Translations under genes and position numbers: made by a program | Assembly (NCBI RefSeq): GCF_001864935.2 | Contig: NZ_CP126267.1 | Span: 1,674,001-1,738,000, forward strand | Length of the DNA: 64,000 bases | Reading direction: 5' to 3' | Origin: Curtobacterium sp. MCBA15_012 | Lineage (GTDB): Bacteria > Actinomycetota > Actinomycetes > Actinomycetales > Microbacteriaceae | The notes under the pieces: model-generated | Seen by the model: only the letters and a program-made list of their open reading frames with translations | What the model was told of the DNA's origin: nothing | Database searches by the model: none | Shown: positions 24,865 through 33,634 of the stretch, piece by piece | Layout: the number at the start of each line of letters is the position of its first letter | How positions within the stretch are numbered: position 1 is the first letter of the stretch

Positions 24865-25834
24865 GCGGCTCGGTTCGACCGGTGTCCGCGGCCCGGGCTC
24901 GGTCCTCGTGCGGAGCTGGCTCTGCACATGCCGGATCCCGCTGGACGAGGACACGCGCTTCCGAGTCGAGAAGTGGGACGACTGGTTCTTCCTGTCGAAC
25001 GGCCGGCGGACCGGGAACACCTCGATGCTCGCCGCCACCGGATCGTCCTTCCGCTCGTTCCCGGCCACCGGGGTGCGACGGAGCGGCGCTCTGGCGCAGC
25101 GTGACCTCCTCAACGCGTACGCCGCGCTGGACGACGTGACGGAAGCGACCGCCCGTGACTGGGCCCGGGATGCAGCGTGGCGTCTCCAGCGCGAGCGGTC
25201 GAAGCTCCGAGAGGCGGAGCGGCGGCGCACCCGGGGGCCTTCACGGCGTCCGGTCCACAGCCCCAGTCCTCCGCTCGACACGAACGGGACCGCGCCGCAG
25301 ACGGTGAGGCTCGTCGGCGATCCAGCAGAGGCGCTCGCGGAGCCGAGGACGGCGGTCTCCTCGTGCCCGGCGGGCGATCGCAGCAGTACTGGGTCCGCCG
25401 ACGGCTCGGACTGGAGCTCCACAGGAAGAACCGAGGGCACGAGCGCGATCACGCTGGCAGGCGGAGCGACCGTCAGCACGACCGTCTCCCGGCCGATGCG
25501 GAGGCAGCAGTTGCCAACCCTGGCGTCAGGGGCGGCCCGCGAGGACCGAGAGCGGAGTGGCGGGGCCGCGGGAGGAGCCTCCCGTCCGTCCGGTGACCAC
25601 CCGAGGGACGGGAGCGACCAGCAGGTCGCAGCGGTGGGACCACACGGCGCAGCGCGCCGGCACCGGCGGTCGCGGACCTGGCGTGACCGACCGAGCGGCG
25701 GGACGCCGCCGCCCGACCGCGGCCGTCGTCGCGCCCGTGTCAGAACGGGACGCCGCAGGTCAGGAGCACGTTGGCGTAGGACGTCGCCTCGCCGGTCCCG
25801 ACGAACACACGCGCATCCGCGCACCGCGCCTTGA
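24836..25834 (+). CDS. Uncharacterised reading frame, probably coding only in its first part
   Basis: ATG 24836 lies inside the end of the GrpB gene. The first 130 or so residues look coding (DTRFRVEKWDDWFFLSNGRR; DLLNAYAALDDVTEATARDW, then a basic helix) with G/C at most third positions. From about 25240 to the stop at 25834 the product becomes Arg/Ser/Pro junk and other frames look no better. The gene may be truncated or frameshifted near 25240. I do not recognise a family. The last part also overlaps the rbsD remnant on the other strand. Confidence 0.3.
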   Translation: MPTILIRGRERLGSTGVRGPGSVLVRSWLCTCRIPLDEDTRFRVEKWDDWFFLSNGRRTGNTSMLAATGSSFRSFPATGVRRSGALAQRDLLNAYAALDDVTEATARDWARDAAWRLQRERSKLREAERRRTRGPSRRPVHSPSPPLDTNGTAPQTVRLVGDPAEALAEPRTAVSSCPAGDRSSTGSADGSDWSSTGRTEGTSAITLAGGATVSTTVSRPMRRQQLPTLASGAAREDRERSGGAAGGASRPSGDHPRDGSDQQVAAVGPHGAARRHRRSRTWRDRPSGGTPPPDRGRRRARVRTGRRRSGARWRRTSPRRSRRTHAHPRTAP

Positions 25835-25967
25835 GCTCGGCGTGCGGCACGGTCGCGTGCCCCGGGAACCGGTCGCTGATCCAGTCTCCGGCAACGGTGC
25901 CGACGCTCTCGACCGCCGCGGTGCAGCTCTCGAAGACGGCGTCGCCGAGGAGCGCGTCGACGACGTT
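25740..25967 (-). pseudogene. 3' fragment of an RbsD/FucU-family sugar mutarotase gene
   Basis: Read leftward from 25967, the frame gives VVDALLGDAVFESC, then AGDWISDRFPGHATVPHAEL and ends FVGTGEATSYANVLLTCGVPF. The closing G-T/A-G-E-x-x-x-Y-A-N-V-x-L-x-x-G-V string is the RbsD/FucU C-terminus (pyranase/mutarotase of ribose or fucose). About the first half of a normal 130-150 residue protein is missing, and no start codon fits. Its upstream edge is the mgtC remnant at 25966, so the two broken genes abut. Confidence 0.72.
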
Positions 25968-26160
25968 AGAAGCCGTACTTGCTCACGAGGATCATCAGCG
26001 CCGCAGCCGTCCCGACGATCGCCTGCGTGCGGAGCCCGGCACTCTTCGATCGCAGCTGCCGTTCCAGCCCGATGGACGAGGCGAGCACGAACGCGAGCAG
26101 GAGCTCACCGATCTGGGTCCAGCCCTGACCGGCGAACGGGCTCGAGAGGTCGGCGGTCAC
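25966..26160 (-). pseudogene. 5' fragment of an MgtC/SapB-family membrane protein gene
   Basis: The 64-residue frame begins MTADLSSPFAGQGWTQIGEL and continues with LLAFVLASSIGLERQLRSKS and AGLRTQAIVGTAAALMILVSKYGF, then stops. MgtC/SapB proteins share exactly this start (L-L-x-A-x-x-L-G-x-x-I-G-L-E-R-Q...G-L-R-T), but run to 140-230 residues with several more helices. The frame is cut right after the first two helices, at the junction with the rbsD fragment. A short peptide may still be made, but it should not be a working MgtC. Confidence 0.75.
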
Positions 26161-26283
26161 GACACGGTCCTTCCTCGGGATGCTCGATCGCGGAGCGGAC
26201 GGCCACCGGACCGAGCGAGAGCACGGTTCCGGTGGAGGCTACTGCGAGCCCGCGGCCCGCGGCCGGTCCCTGTAGGACCTCGC

Positions 26284-26356
26284 ACCGGACCGGACCGGAC
26301 CGGACCGGACCGGACCGGACCCCACCGGACCGGACCGGACCGGACCCCACCGGACC
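26284..26356. repeat. GGACC pentanucleotide microsatellite
   Basis: About 14 head-to-tail CCGGA units, interrupted twice by CCCCA, fill the space between the SDR stop (26361) and the mgtC remnant. In either direction it is low-complexity and would be prone to slippage. No coding sense. Confidence 0.9.
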
Positions 26357-26360
26357 GCCC

Positions 26361-27146
26361 CTACGCCCCGGCCCCGCCGTCCACCGGGATGCTCGCCCCG
26401 GTCACCATCGACGCGCGGTCGCTGAGCAGCCACGCGGCGACCTCCGCGACCTCCTCCGGCCGCGCCATCCTGCCGAGGGGTACCGACGCGTTGATCTGCT
26501 CGGTGATCCCCGGCGTCGCGGCCTCCCACTCCTCGATCATCTCGGTCTCGGTGCCGCCCGGGGTGATGCCGTTCACCCGGATGCCCTCGGGTGCCCAGGT
26601 CACCGCGGCCGTCTCGGTGATGCTGTTGAGCGCGCGCTTCATGGCGCCGTAGGCGGGGAGGGCCGGGTTCGCGCGGCGGCTCCCGATGCTCGAGGTGTTG
26701 ACGATCGCCCCGCCGCCGGACCGCCGCATCAGAGCTGCCTCGGCGTTCATGGCGACCCAGTGCCCGCGGAAGTTGACGGCGAACTGCGTCTCGACGTCCT
26801 CGTCGCTCGTCGTGTCGAGCGGCCCCGGCTGCTGGATCGCCGCACCGTTGTTGAACGCGCCGTCGAGCCGACCGTGCAGGGAGTCGACCCGGGCCACGGC
26901 GGCGCGGATGCTGGCGGGGTCGGCGAGGTCGAGGGCGACGGCGTCCGCGGTGCCACCGGTACTGCGGACCTCGGCGACGAGGGCCTCCAGGGCGTCGGTG
27001 CTCCGGGCGGCGAGCACGACCGCGGCACCCTCGCGGGCGAAGAGTCGTGCGGCTGCGGCACCGATGCCACGGCTGGCTCCGGTGATGAGGACGACCTTGC
27101 CGGAGAGCAGGTCGGGCGTTCGGGTGGGGGAGGTGGTGTCGGTCAT
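26361..27146 (-). CDS. Short-chain dehydrogenase/reductase (classical SDR)
   Basis: A 261-residue NAD(P)-dependent oxidoreductase. Visible are the nucleotide-binding TGASRGIG (residues 22-29), FNNGAA in place of NNAG, the catalytic Ser in VNTSSIGS (about 152), Y166-x-x-x-K170, and the C-terminal PVDGGAGA. The substrate cannot be inferred. It is divergent from an XRE-MmyB regulator whose start is 87 bp away, an arrangement seen for MmyB regulators that control an adjacent SDR. A second such pair lies at 44815-46574. Confidence 0.9.
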   Translation of the reverse strand: MTDTTSPTRTPDLLSGKVVLITGASRGIGAAAARLFAREGAAVVLAARSTDALEALVAEVRSTGGTADAVALDLADPASIRAAVARVDSLHGRLDGAFNNGAAIQQPGPLDTTSDEDVETQFAVNFRGHWVAMNAEAALMRRSGGGAIVNTSSIGSRRANPALPAYGAMKRALNSITETAAVTWAPEGIRVNGITPGGTETEMIEEWEAATPGITEQINASVPLGRMARPEEVAEVAAWLLSDRASMVTGASIPVDGGAGA

Positions 27147-27232
27147 GGCCCCAGCGTCGGTCCGGCGCGAGGACCCGATCCAGGTACAGCCGGTACCAGG
27201 ACGCCGTCGGTCCGGCGGGGGAGGATCGGGGC

Positions 27233-28081
27233 ATGGACAAGCAGGAACTCGCCGCGTTCCTCCGGTCGCGTCGAGAGCGGTTGCGCCCCGAGGACGTCGG
27301 GTTGCCGTCCGGCACGCGCCGGCGGACGCCGGGCCTGCGCCGTGAGGAGGTGGCGGTCCTCGCCCACATCTCGACGGAGTACTACGTGCGGCTCGAACAG
27401 GGCCGCGCGCCGCGGCCGTCGGCGGAGGTCCTGGCCGGCATCGCGGGCACGCTGCGGCTCACGGACGCCGAGTCCGACCACCTGTTCCTGCTGGCCGGGA
27501 CGGCTCGCCCGCGCACCGGGTCGCTCCGGCGCGCGGTCCGCCCGAGCATCCTGGCCGTCATCGAGCGGCTGCCGCAGACCGCGGCGATCGTGCTGGCCGC
27601 GGACTTCGAGGTCCTCGCGTGGAACCCGCTGGCGGCGGCGCTCATGGAGGACTTCGCGCTCCGGGACCGCGCGGGGCGCAACCTCGCCCGCCTGGCGTTC
27701 CCCGTCGGCGGTGCCGACCACCCCACGGAGCCGCCCTACGGCATCTCGGACGCCGCGGAGTTCCGGCACCACGTCGTGATGCGGCTGCGGACCACGCTCG
27801 CGGAACACCCCGCTGACGACGAGGTCGTCGCGCTCATCGACGACCTCCAGGCCGGGAACGCCGAGTTCGCGCGGCTGTGGGACCGGCACGACGTCCAGCC
27901 GGCGCCGATGCTCACGAAGACCTTCCACCACCCGGCGGTCGGCGCGGTGACGGTCGACTGCGACACCCTGGCGCTCACCGACGCCGACCAGTTCCTGGTG
28001 CTCTACACCGCGGCACCGGGATCACCGGACGCCGACGCGCTGGCCCTGCTCGGGATGGTCGGTCCCCGGGTCAGGAGCTAG
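27233..28081 (+). CDS. XRE-type regulator with MmyB-like ligand-binding domain
   Basis: A 282-residue transcription factor. Residues 1-75 form an XRE helix-turn-helix (AAFLRSRRERLRPEDVGLPS, RRTPGLRREEVAVLAHISTEYYVRLEQG). Residues about 100-275 form the MmyB-like PAS-type domain (FEVLAWNPLAAALMEDF, then RTTLAEHPADDEVVALIDDL). This family is known to bind small hydrophobic ligands such as fatty acids in some members. It probably controls the divergent SDR gene through the 86-bp shared region. A bidirectional terminator follows. Confidence 0.9.
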   Translation: MDKQELAAFLRSRRERLRPEDVGLPSGTRRRTPGLRREEVAVLAHISTEYYVRLEQGRAPRPSAEVLAGIAGTLRLTDAESDHLFLLAGTARPRTGSLRRAVRPSILAVIERLPQTAAIVLAADFEVLAWNPLAAALMEDFALRDRAGRNLARLAFPVGGADHPTEPPYGISDAAEFRHHVVMRLRTTLAEHPADDEVVALIDDLQAGNAEFARLWDRHDVQPAPMLTKTFHHPAVGAVTVDCDTLALTDADQFLVLYTAAPGSPDADALALLGMVGPRVRS

Positions 28082-28084
28082 CAG

Positions 28085-28123
28085 GCGTCGGCCCGGACCC
28101 CGGACACGGACCCGGGCCGACGC
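28085..28123. terminator. Bidirectional terminator hairpin
   Basis: Perfect 12-bp arms GCGTCGGCCCGG / CCGGGCCGACGC with a 15-nt loop lie between the converging XRE-MmyB gene and rnj. Confidence 0.8.
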
Positions 28124-28143
28124 TCCCTCGGTGCGGTCCGGCG

Positions 28144-29838
28144 TCAGTCGGCGTCGACGACCACCGCGGTGATCACCGGCGTCCGGCGGTGACGGCGGAG
28201 GAACCACCGCTCCAGACCGGTCGCGATGGCCTGCTCCGCCGCGGCGCCGTCGATGTGTCCGCGCCCGGCCGCCTCGGTGATGGCCTTCTCGGCGACCTGC
28301 TCGGCGTGCTGCATCCAGCCCTCCGCCTCGACGAAGCCCTTCGGCAGGAACTCGACCGGGTCGACGAGCTTCTGCGTGCCCTCGTCGAAGATGCCGAGCA
28401 CCGTGATGTGCCCTTCCTCGGCGAGGGAGAGCCGGTCCTTCAGGGCGGACTCGGTCGCGACGCCGATGGTGGTCCCGTCGACGAACACGTACGGCGCGGG
28501 GATGCGGCCGACGACGCGGGCACGGCCGCGGTCGAGGTCGACGACGACGCCGTCCTCGACGACGAGGACGCGGTCCTCGGGTACGCCCGTGCGGACGGCG
28601 AGCTCGGCGTTCGCGACGAGGTGCCGCCACTCGCCGTGCACCGGCAGCACGTTCTTCGGCTTCACGAGGTTGTAGCAGTAGACGAGCTCGCCGGCACTGG
28701 CGTGGCCCGACACGTGCACCTTCGCGTTGCCCTTGTGCACGACCGTGGCACCCCAGCGGATGAGCCCGTTGATCACGCCGTAGATCGCGTTCTCGTTGCC
28801 GGGGATCAGCGAGCTGGCGAGGAGGATCGTGTCGCCCTCGCCGACCGTGATGAGGTGCTCGCGACGGGCCATCCGCGACAGTGCGGCCATCGGCTCGCCC
28901 TGCGACCCGGTGCAGATGAGCACGCTCTTGTTGTCCGGCAGCTTGCCGAGACGCTTCAGGTCGACGACGAGACCGTCCGGGATGTGCAGGTAGCCGAGGT
29001 CGGCCGCGATCTGCATGTTGCGGACCATGGACCGACCGACGAACGCGACCTTGCGCCCGTGGCGCTGCGCGGCGTCGAGGACCTGCTGGATGCGGTGCAC
29101 GTGGCTCGCGAAGCTCGAGACGACGATGCGCTTCGGTGCCTCGCGGAACACGCGGTCGATCGCCGGTGCGATGTCCTGCTCGGCGGTCGTGAAGCCGGGG
29201 ACCTCGGCGTTGGTCGAGTCGACCAGGAACAGGTCGACGCCCTCGTCGCCGAGCCGCGCGAACCCGTTGAGGTCGGTCAGGCGCTGGTCGAGCGGGAACT
29301 GGTCCATCTTGAAGTCGCCGGTGTGCAGCACGGTGCCCGCGCTGGTGCGGATGGCGACGGCGAGACCGTCCGGGATGGAGTGGTTCACGGCGACGAACTC
29401 GAGGTCGAACGGGCCGGCGCTGTGCCGGTCGCCCGCGGCGACCTCGTGGGTGCGCGGCGTGATGCCGTGCTCCTGGAGCTTCGCGGTGATGAACGCGAGC
29501 GTGAGCTTCGAGCCGATGACGGGGATGTCGGGGCGTTCCTTGAGCAGGTACGGGACGCCACCGATGTGGTCCTCGTGCCCGTGCGTGAGGACGATGCCCT
29601 CGACCTCGTCGAGACGGTCCCGCACGGCGGTGAAGTCCGGGAGGATCACGTCGATGCCCGGCTGGCTCTCCTCGGGGAAGAGCACACCGCAGTCCACGAC
29701 GAGCAGCTTCCCGCGGTGCTCGAAGAGGGTCATGTTGCGCCCGACGTCACCGAGGCCGCCGAGCGGCGTGACGCGCAGGGCGCCACGCTTCAGGGGCGGG
29801 GGAGTCTTCAGGTCGAGCGCGTGCTTGGGGGCTGGCAT
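28144..29838 (-). CDS. rnj: Ribonuclease J
   Basis: RNase J is a metallo-beta-lactamase/beta-CASP endo- and 5' exonuclease central to RNA turnover. The 564-residue product has the expected length, the metal motif HGHEDHIGG (His86...His91), and the entry strings TPLGGLGDVGRNMTLFEHRG and FPEESQPGIDVILPD. The beta-CASP part has GSQGEPMAALSRMARR and HVSGHASAGELVYCYNLVKP, and the C-terminal oligomerisation domain follows. I chose ATG 29838 (MPAPKHALDL); an ATG 36 nt upstream is possible. It is not next to dapA, its common neighbour in actinobacteria. As a core gene it argues against the whole 22-60 kb region being a single mobile insertion. Confidence 0.95.
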   Translation of the reverse strand: MPAPKHALDLKTPPPLKRGALRVTPLGGLGDVGRNMTLFEHRGKLLVVDCGVLFPEESQPGIDVILPDFTAVRDRLDEVEGIVLTHGHEDHIGGVPYLLKERPDIPVIGSKLTLAFITAKLQEHGITPRTHEVAAGDRHSAGPFDLEFVAVNHSIPDGLAVAIRTSAGTVLHTGDFKMDQFPLDQRLTDLNGFARLGDEGVDLFLVDSTNAEVPGFTTAEQDIAPAIDRVFREAPKRIVVSSFASHVHRIQQVLDAAQRHGRKVAFVGRSMVRNMQIAADLGYLHIPDGLVVDLKRLGKLPDNKSVLICTGSQGEPMAALSRMARREHLITVGEGDTILLASSLIPGNENAIYGVINGLIRWGATVVHKGNAKVHVSGHASAGELVYCYNLVKPKNVLPVHGEWRHLVANAELAVRTGVPEDRVLVVEDGVVVDLDRGRARVVGRIPAPYVFVDGTTIGVATESALKDRLSLAEEGHITVLGIFDEGTQKLVDPVEFLPKGFVEAEGWMQHAEQVAEKAITEAAGRGHIDGAAAEQAIATGLERWFLRRHRRTPVITAVVVDAD

Positions 29839-30026
29839 GGTGAGCGGGACTGCCTTTCGTCGGTGAGTCTGCACGGACTCGCGTTCCAGCGTAGACGGCC
29901 CGGCGACCGGCTCCCGCGACGCGCTCGACTCGACGAGCCGTGGTGTCGCGCCGATCGCCGGTGCGCGCCGCCGCCCCGTGGCCTGAGAGGAGCCTCATCG
30001 TCCGCGCGTCGGCGTCGAACTACGCT

Positions 30027-30052
30027 GCTGGCCAGACGATCGTCTGACCAGC
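30027..30052. promoter_or_regulatory. Operator-like palindrome CCAGACGATCGTCTGA (copy 1)
   Basis: GCTGG-C-CAGACGATCGTCTG-A-CCAGC: a perfect 14-bp palindrome extended by 5-bp arms across one mismatch on each side. The same 16-bp core recurs at 52176-52191, inside a different longer palindrome. It lies 98 nt ahead of the DUF1906 secreted protein gene, in a 311-bp gap with no other gene. Its size suits a TetR- or GntR-type dimer site. Confidence 0.6.
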
Positions 30053-30149
30053 GTGTGGGGGAGCTCGACGTGCCCGTGATCGACCTCGCCGGCGCGCTGG
30101 ACGGCGGTCGGACCGGAGCCGCATCGTCCGACCACGAAGGAGCCCTCCC

Positions 30150-31808
30150 ATGTCCGTCTCGCGCCGTGGTGCCCTCGCGTTCTTCGGGGCCGTCCCGATC
30201 CTGGGTGCCGTCCTCGCCGATCCGGCCCGGGCGGCAGCGGAACCGAGCGGTTCCCCGTCGCCCACCGGTGGCACCGCCGACGGTGCTCCCGGAGACGTCG
30301 CAGCCGTGCAGCGGTGGTTGAACGCGACGTTCGGGCAGCTCCAGGGGTGGCAGCACGTCGACGAGGACGGTGTCGCCGGAGCGGGGACCCGCACCGGCGT
30401 CCTGCAGGGAGCGCAGTCGCTGCTGGGCATCACGCCGCTCGTCCCGGCGTACGGCCCGGAGACGAGGCAGCGCCTCCGGGACCACGGTCCGGTCCGGCTC
30501 GACGGTGATCAGGACGCCGCCGCCTGGTGCAGCCTCGTCCAGGCCGGGCTGATCTGCGCCGGTGGAGCCGGGGCGCGCGTCACGGGGGACTGGGACGACG
30601 CCTCCCGTCGAGCCCTCGACGCCTACCGAGCGGACCTCGGGGCCCCGACGGCCGACCCGACCCGCGGTGCCGAGGTGTCCCCGGCGTTGTTCGCCGCACT
30701 GTTCACGGTCGGGGCCGCCACGCTCGTGCCCGGTGGGTCGACCGAGGTCCGTGCGGTGCAGCAGTACCTGAACCGCACCGCGGCCGAGGTGCCTGGCGGT
30801 GCCTACTGCGGGACGGGTGGTGTGGCCGACGTCCCGACGGGTGGCGCGGTCGTCCGCGCGCTCCAGTCCGCGATCGGCGTGCAGGACGTGGACGGCGTCT
30901 GGGGACCGGCGACCGCCGCCGCCCTCCGCGCCGCGACGCAGGCCACGGTCCGCCCGGGTGACACGGGCAGCTGGGCGCAGCTCGCCGCCGGCCTGCTGGT
31001 CCTGAACGGCGTCCACGTCCCGTTCGACGCCGCGTGGTCGGCCGTGGACGTCGAGTCGATGCGGCAGTTCCAGGCCTTCCAGGCGTTCGAGCCCGCTGCG
31101 CAGACCGGCGTCTGCGACCCCGCCAGCTGGGCCGCGCTCGCGGTCAGCTGCGGCGACGCCGACCGACCGGTCACCGGTGCCGACACCGCGACCCGCCTCA
31201 CCGCCGACCAGGCCGCCGCGATCCGAGCGTCCGGCGTCTCCCTCGTGGGGCGCTACCTGACGGACGAACAGGTGCCCGGTGCGCTCGACAAGGCCCTCAC
31301 GCCGAGCGAACTCGACGTGCTCGCGTCGGCGTGCCTCCGGCTCTGGCCCATCTTCGAGGAGGGCGGGTACGAGGCATCGTGGTTCAGCCGCGACCAGGGG
31401 GTCCGCGACGCGGAACGCGCGCACGACGCCGCTCGCGCCCTCGGCATCCCGAAGCAGACCACGATCTCGTTCGCCGTGGACTACGACGCCACCGCGGACG
31501 ACGTCGCCGACCGGGTGCTGCCCTACTTCCGTGGCGTTGCAGCGGGGCTGCGCGCCCGTGGAGACGAGTACCACCCGGGGGTCTACGGCTCGCGCCGGAC
31601 CTGCGCAGCGGTCGCGCACGCGGGCCTCGCGCACCACTCCTTCGTCGCCGGGATGTCCACGGGCTGGGAGGGCAACGTGCTCCGACCGCTCCCGGACGAC
31701 TGGGCGTTCAACCAGATCCAGACGCGCACCGTCGGCCAGGGTGCCGGTCGCGTCGAGATCGACGCCGTGGTGGTCTCCGGCCGCGATCTGGGCGTGCAGC
31801 TGCACTGA
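30150..31808 (+). CDS. Secreted DUF1906 (Rv2525c-like glycoside-hydrolase-fold) protein with peptidoglycan-binding-like repeats
   Basis: A 552-residue exported protein. The N-terminus SVSRRGALAFFGAVPILGAV with DPARAAA is a twin-arginine-like signal. Residues about 45-340 hold tandem PG-binding-like units (VAAVQRWLNATFGQLQGW, VRAVQQYLNRTAAEVPGG, VVRALQSAIGVQDVDGVWGP). The C-terminal 200 residues match the DUF1906 glycosidase-like barrel (LVGRYLTDEQVPGALDKALT, ISFAVDYDATADDVADRVLP, YHPGVYGSRRTCAAVAHAG). Rv2525c-type proteins act in the cell envelope, but their substrate is not established. A palindromic operator lies upstream, and a stem-loop pair follows. Confidence 0.85.
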   Translation: MSVSRRGALAFFGAVPILGAVLADPARAAAEPSGSPSPTGGTADGAPGDVAAVQRWLNATFGQLQGWQHVDEDGVAGAGTRTGVLQGAQSLLGITPLVPAYGPETRQRLRDHGPVRLDGDQDAAAWCSLVQAGLICAGGAGARVTGDWDDASRRALDAYRADLGAPTADPTRGAEVSPALFAALFTVGAATLVPGGSTEVRAVQQYLNRTAAEVPGGAYCGTGGVADVPTGGAVVRALQSAIGVQDVDGVWGPATAAALRAATQATVRPGDTGSWAQLAAGLLVLNGVHVPFDAAWSAVDVESMRQFQAFQAFEPAAQTGVCDPASWAALAVSCGDADRPVTGADTATRLTADQAAAIRASGVSLVGRYLTDEQVPGALDKALTPSELDVLASACLRLWPIFEEGGYEASWFSRDQGVRDAERAHDAARALGIPKQTTISFAVDYDATADDVADRVLPYFRGVAAGLRARGDEYHPGVYGSRRTCAAVAHAGLAHHSFVAGMSTGWEGNVLRPLPDDWAFNQIQTRTVGQGAGRVEIDAVVVSGRDLGVQLH

Positions 31809-31896
31809 GGTCGGCGGCGGCGCGGCCCCGGCCCGCCGCCGCGGTCGGCGGCAGCGCGCACACCGGCAGGACCGGCGGTCGGACCGCTACAACAGG

Positions 31897-31994
31897 CGGA
31901 CGGGAGGCACGGCGCGGTCCCGCCACGCGCCTCCGGTCGCGACCCACCGCCGGACGGGAGGCGCGGTGCGGCCCTGCCACGGGCCTCCCGTCCG
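31897..31994. repeat. Two tandem stem-loops of the GGACGGGAGGC family (terminator)
   Basis: 31897-31937 is a degenerate copy; 31951-31994 is a good copy (CGGACGGGAGGC...GCCTCCCGTCCG). They lie between the converging DUF1906 and DUF5997 genes and probably end both transcripts. Other copies: 40589-40631, 44737-44784, 48406-48449, 54827-54923. Confidence 0.7.
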
Positions 31995-32021
31995 CCACCG
32001 GGCGCAGCCCGGCGATCGCCG

Positions 32022-32384
32022 CTACGGCTTCTCGTCCACCAGCGCGACGAAGCGGCTGCCGATTCCCTCGACCTCGCCTCGGACGAAGCCGGCGGGCGGC
32101 TCGGGCGCCTGGTAGGGGGCGTGGTAGTCGCACATCAGGTGGTCCCAGTCCGGCCACCACTTCTTCGGCCGCGCGGTCTCGGTGTAGCCGCAGACGACGC
32201 AGGCCAGCTCGACCCAGACCTTCTTCGTGCCGGTGCGGTTCGCACGGGACTGCACGAGCCAGGCGGGCGGGTCCTGCTCGATCGCGGCGAGGTCGTCCTC
32301 GCTGAGGCGCGACGGGATGCCGTGGTGCGCCGCCATCTCGAGGGGGATGTCGAGGCGCACGGCGGCCTCACGTCGGGAGAGCAT
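32022..32384 (-). CDS. DUF5997-like small protein
   Basis: A 120-residue protein. It starts LSRREAAVRLDIPLEMAAHHGIPSRLSEDDLAAIEQDPPAWL, the helical opening typical of the DUF5997 group. A C-x-x-C pair follows (ACVVCGYTE) with a W-W-P-D-W-D-H-L-M-C-D-Y-H string, which could bind a metal. Function is unknown. The long upstream frame is not credible; ATG 32384 is the first sensible start. Confidence 0.65.
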   Translation of the reverse strand: MLSRREAAVRLDIPLEMAAHHGIPSRLSEDDLAAIEQDPPAWLVQSRANRTGTKKVWVELACVVCGYTETARPKKWWPDWDHLMCDYHAPYQAPEPPAGFVRGEVEGIGSRFVALVDEKP

Positions 32385-32431
32385 CCGTCCAGGGTAGGCG
32401 CTGGCGCGTCCCGCCACCGCACCGCGGGGGC

Positions 32432-32836
32432 TCAGACGCTGAGTGAGGCCCAGGCGAGCAACACGACGAGGATCCCGACCCCGACGAGCGCCGCAGCCAC
32501 CGTCCCGAGCGCCATCCCCGCGTCCGCGAGGCGTGGCCCGGTGCCCTGTGGGGCCTTGCGGTCCTCGACGGCGACCACGATGGCGGCGCCGCCGAGCAGC
32601 AGGCTCACCACGCACCAGACCGCGGCCACCACGAAGGGGACGCCGGAGACCTGCATCCGGGCGACGGTCACCACGAGCACGACGAACATCGCCACCGGCC
32701 CCGAGATCGCGAGCAGCCCGAGCGGCCATGCCACGGATCGTGGTCGCGCCTTCCCGGTCTGTCCCGTTCCGGCCTGCGCCCGTGTTGTCCCTGCTGCGGC
32801 TGCGGTCGCCCCCGTCGTGTCCGTCGCGTCGTCCAT
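32432..32836 (-). CDS. Three-span membrane protein, hypothetical
   Basis: A 134-residue product. The first 35 residues are Thr/Ala/Gly-rich and polar. Three hydrophobic helices follow (LGLLAISGPVAMFVVLVVTV; VPFVVAAVWCVVSLLLGGAA; MALGTVAAALVGVGILVVLL). The pattern resembles small DUF4190-type membrane proteins, though no fixed motif decides. I chose the ATG preceded by GGGGGG; an in-frame ATG at 33058 would add 74 residues and cannot be excluded. Confidence 0.6.
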   Translation of the reverse strand: MDDATDTTGATAAAAGTTRAQAGTGQTGKARPRSVAWPLGLLAISGPVAMFVVLVVTVARMQVSGVPFVVAAVWCVVSLLLGGAAIVVAVEDRKAPQGTGPRLADAGMALGTVAAALVGVGILVVLLAWASLSV

Positions 32837-33058
32837 GTCCTGCCCCCCAGGTCGTCGTCGCTCCAGTCTGCCCGCTCGCAGCGCCCGACGGACTCGTCGT
32901 CGAGCCGTCGATGGACCTGCCTGAGCGTTGTCGACATCGAGCGCGGCCACCGCGGCACTGTGACGTTCTGCCGCGACGAACGCGGCCGTGAGCACCGCGT
33001 CCGCGGGCGCGACCCGGTCGGGGTTGGGCCGCCGTCCGGAGCTGCCTCGTTGCGCCAT

Positions 33059-33634
33059 GCGCGAAGATGGTGCCCGTTCTGATCGCCGTCCGCGCGATCG
33101 TTTCCGTCTTCGCTGAGGCGCCCGGGGGGCGTGGAGCGGTTCGACGGCGGGTCGCGTGGGCAGGGCTCACCAGGGCGACCCGAATGCCGCGACCCTCGCG
33201 GTCGCCGCCGGTGCCGAATGGGCCCGCGACGGCCCGGCCCGGCCTTCCATGCTCAAGGGCCCGATGAGACCGGTCTCCGAGCTCGATGACTGACCCATGA
33301 TGCGGCTGCGGAGCGCCCTGTCAGGAAGGCGCAAAGCTCACGCTCGGTGACACACGCGGAGCGGATAGTTCTCGCCAACGTCCGCGCTGTGCGGACCTTC
33401 ACCTCCTCGATGTACCCCGAAAGACGTATCAGGCGCACACGAACCCTCCGTTCCGGTCCACAAGTCGCCTGTCAGTCGGAACATGCGCTGTACCCCGAGG
33501 GCAGATGGGGCCCCGAACGGGGGCCACGGGCGAAGAATTTCCTGTGACCCGCTTTCCCTACGCTCAGGCCCGTGCTCTCCAGGGGAGGGCGGAGCGTTCT
33601 CGGGTTCGTCCCGTTGCAGTAGTAGGGGAGTCCC
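33059..33634. other. Gap before the RHS locus, no gene supported
   Basis: No open frame here has coding composition. GC is slightly lower from 33290 on. GGGGCCCCGAACGGGGGCC (33508-33526) is a small hairpin, and AGGGGAG (33623-33629) is the ribosome-binding site of the RHS gene. A promoter for the RHS gene should lie here, but I cannot place it with confidence. Confidence 0.4.

Noticed and set aside
26284..26356. Possible CRISPR or att repeat
   Set aside because: Units are 5 bp without spacers; it is a microsatellite.
27877..30321. Rightward 814-codon frame across rnj
   Set aside because: Antisense shadow of RNase J; His/Asp/Val-rich, no domain.
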